Shown here: positions 63,290 through 64,000 of the stretch, piece after piece | How the letters are laid out: every line of letters begins with the position of its first letter | How positions within the stretch are numbered: the first letter of the stretch is position 1 | Assembly (NCBI RefSeq): GCF_003206065.1 | Contig: NZ_PZJQ01000004.1 | Coordinates: forward strand, 759,911-823,910 | Length of the DNA stretch: 64,000 nt | Source: Salinicola halimionae | GTDB lineage: Bacteria > Pseudomonadota > Gammaproteobacteria > Pseudomonadales > Halomonadaceae | Direction of reading: 5' to 3' | Position numbers and translations under genes: made by a program | Notes under the pieces: model-generated | What the model was told of the DNA's origin: nothing | Databases searched by the model: none | Seen by the model: the letters and a program-made list of their open reading frames with translations, nothing else

Positions 63290-63345
63290 AATGGCCTATA
63301 GGGCCTGTAGCCTCTAGAACTTATAGCTAGAGCTTATAGAAAGTG
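63290..63345. repeat. Short palindromic/direct repeats upstream of rlpA
   Basis: CTCTAG ... CTAGAG (63312-63317 / 63327-63332) with CTTATAG repeated either side and CCTATAGGGCCTGTAG before. Probable promoter/operator region; no gene in 63178-63358. Confidence 0.4.
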
Positions 63346-63358
63346 CCAGGTAACCACG

Positions 63359-63970
63359 ATGACATCAGCGTTCACTGACGACACACCCTTGTGGCCGCGG
63401 CGGCGAGTGTTTCAAAGGCGGCGGCCGCCAAAGTGCCTGCTGGCCGTCGCCATCGCTTCCATCCTGCTGGCGGGTTGTGCCTCGACTCATCATCCGCAGG
63501 GCTGGGAGTCGACCTCGTCGCCCCGGCCTGTCGCAACGGCAGCCAAGCCTGGCGCTAAGCCCGGCAAAAAAGACCCGGGCAGAAAAGAACCCGGGGCCAA
63601 GGGCAGGGCATCGGGACCGACCTCCGATCAGGAAGCCGGCGCGTCCGCACGAGCGCAGGCAGATGCCCCGAAGGGCAAGAAGCGTCTGGGCGAGGCAACC
63701 TACTATGCGTCCTATTTCGAAGGGCGATTAACGGCGAGCGGAGAGCCCTACGACAGCCGGGCAATGACGGCCGCGCACAAGACCTTGCCATTTGGTACCA
63801 AAGTCCAGGTGACCGCGCTGGATTCCGGCGAAACCGCAGTGGTGCGTATCAATGATCGTGGGCCATTCGTCGAGGGTCGGATCATCGATCTGTCCAGAAA
63901 AGCGGCGGAACAGCTCGGAATGGTTCATGATGGCGCCGCCGCAGTGCAACTGCAGGTGCTGGGTCAGTAA
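63359..63970 (+). CDS. rlpA: RlpA-family septal ring lytic transglycosylase lipoprotein
   Basis: 203 residues. Lipoprotein signal with lipobox LLAGC (Cys40), a long Pro/Lys/Gly-rich linker (about 45-110), and a double-psi beta-barrel: GEATYYASYFEGRLTASGEPYDSRAMTAAHKTLPFGTKVQV, then VRINDRGPFVEGRIIDLSRKAAEQLGM. The catalytic-type residues in ASGEPY and NDRGPF are present. Lacks the C-terminal SPOR domain found in longer RlpA. Cleaves denuded glycan strands at the division site by family. Ends the window. Confidence 0.92.
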   Translation: MTSAFTDDTPLWPRRRVFQRRRPPKCLLAVAIASILLAGCASTHHPQGWESTSSPRPVATAAKPGAKPGKKDPGRKEPGAKGRASGPTSDQEAGASARAQADAPKGKKRLGEATYYASYFEGRLTASGEPYDSRAMTAAHKTLPFGTKVQVTALDSGETAVVRINDRGPFVEGRIIDLSRKAAEQLGMVHDGAAAVQLQVLGQ

Positions 63971-64000
63971 CGGCAACCTGAAAAGCCGAAGCCCCCGTCT

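Overview
The window is high-GC gammaproteobacterial chromosome, dense with genes. The gene set suggests a halophilic or halotolerant member of the Halomonadaceae (Halomonas, Salinicola, Kushneria or Chromohalobacter). It includes Ktr-type K+ uptake, a sodium-dependent NSS transporter, a tripartite tricarboxylate transporter with TctDE, MscK, cyclopropane fatty acid synthase and the yqjDEK stress genes. The genus is inference only. I see no rRNA, tRNA, IS element, prophage or CRISPR array.

Layout. 1-1864: RND efflux pump (permease truncated by the window edge) and its adaptor. 2030-9223: HI0933-type flavoprotein, yqjDEK, outer-membrane phospholipase A, MscK-type channel. 9252-16514: tctD-tctE-binding protein-tlyA on the minus strand, divergent from tctCBA. 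16765-24113: a three-gene kleisin/KITE/giant SMC operon, the most unusual system here. 24208-30383: cfa, a thiamine-binding protein, a lipoprotein, argP/argO and ktrAB. 30738-35321: NSS transporter, SIMPL protein, btuF, a palindromic intergenic repeat, btuR and a small wHTH protein. 35430-51447: a broken envelope-modification region. It holds a UDP-glucuronate epimerase, two ArnT-family transferases, a PmrAB/QseBC-like two-component system, a polyprenyl-phosphate sugar synthase with a LAB_N partner, and a low-GC dgkA-pap2-eptA cassette. It is interrupted by a LysE exporter with its TetR regulator, an SOS-boxed radical SAM gene and a DedA/PAP2/LssY gene carrying an in-frame stop. 51987-58182: a GAF/GGDEF/EAL phosphodiesterase, btuB with a clear cobalamin riboswitch, and a MotAB-like stator pair. 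58339-63970: glycerophosphodiesterase, an unrecognised protein, quinone oxidoreductase, an SLC13 permease and RlpA.

How it fits together. Four transcription units of the envelope region have a direct repeat of TTAA-containing hexamers separated by 5 bp upstream, which resembles a PmrA box. I infer one regulon in which the two-component system at 38359-40418 controls itself, arnT plus the epimerase, the GT2/LAB_N/ArnT operon and dgkA-pap2-eptA. Together these would decorate lipid A or core with phosphoethanolamine and a uronic-acid or related sugar. Cobalamin functions (btuB, btuF, btuR) are scattered over three loci, and only btuB has a visible riboswitch. The SMC operon lacks an adjacent JetD/MksG nuclease, so it looks more like an alternative condensin than a standard Wadjet defence locus.
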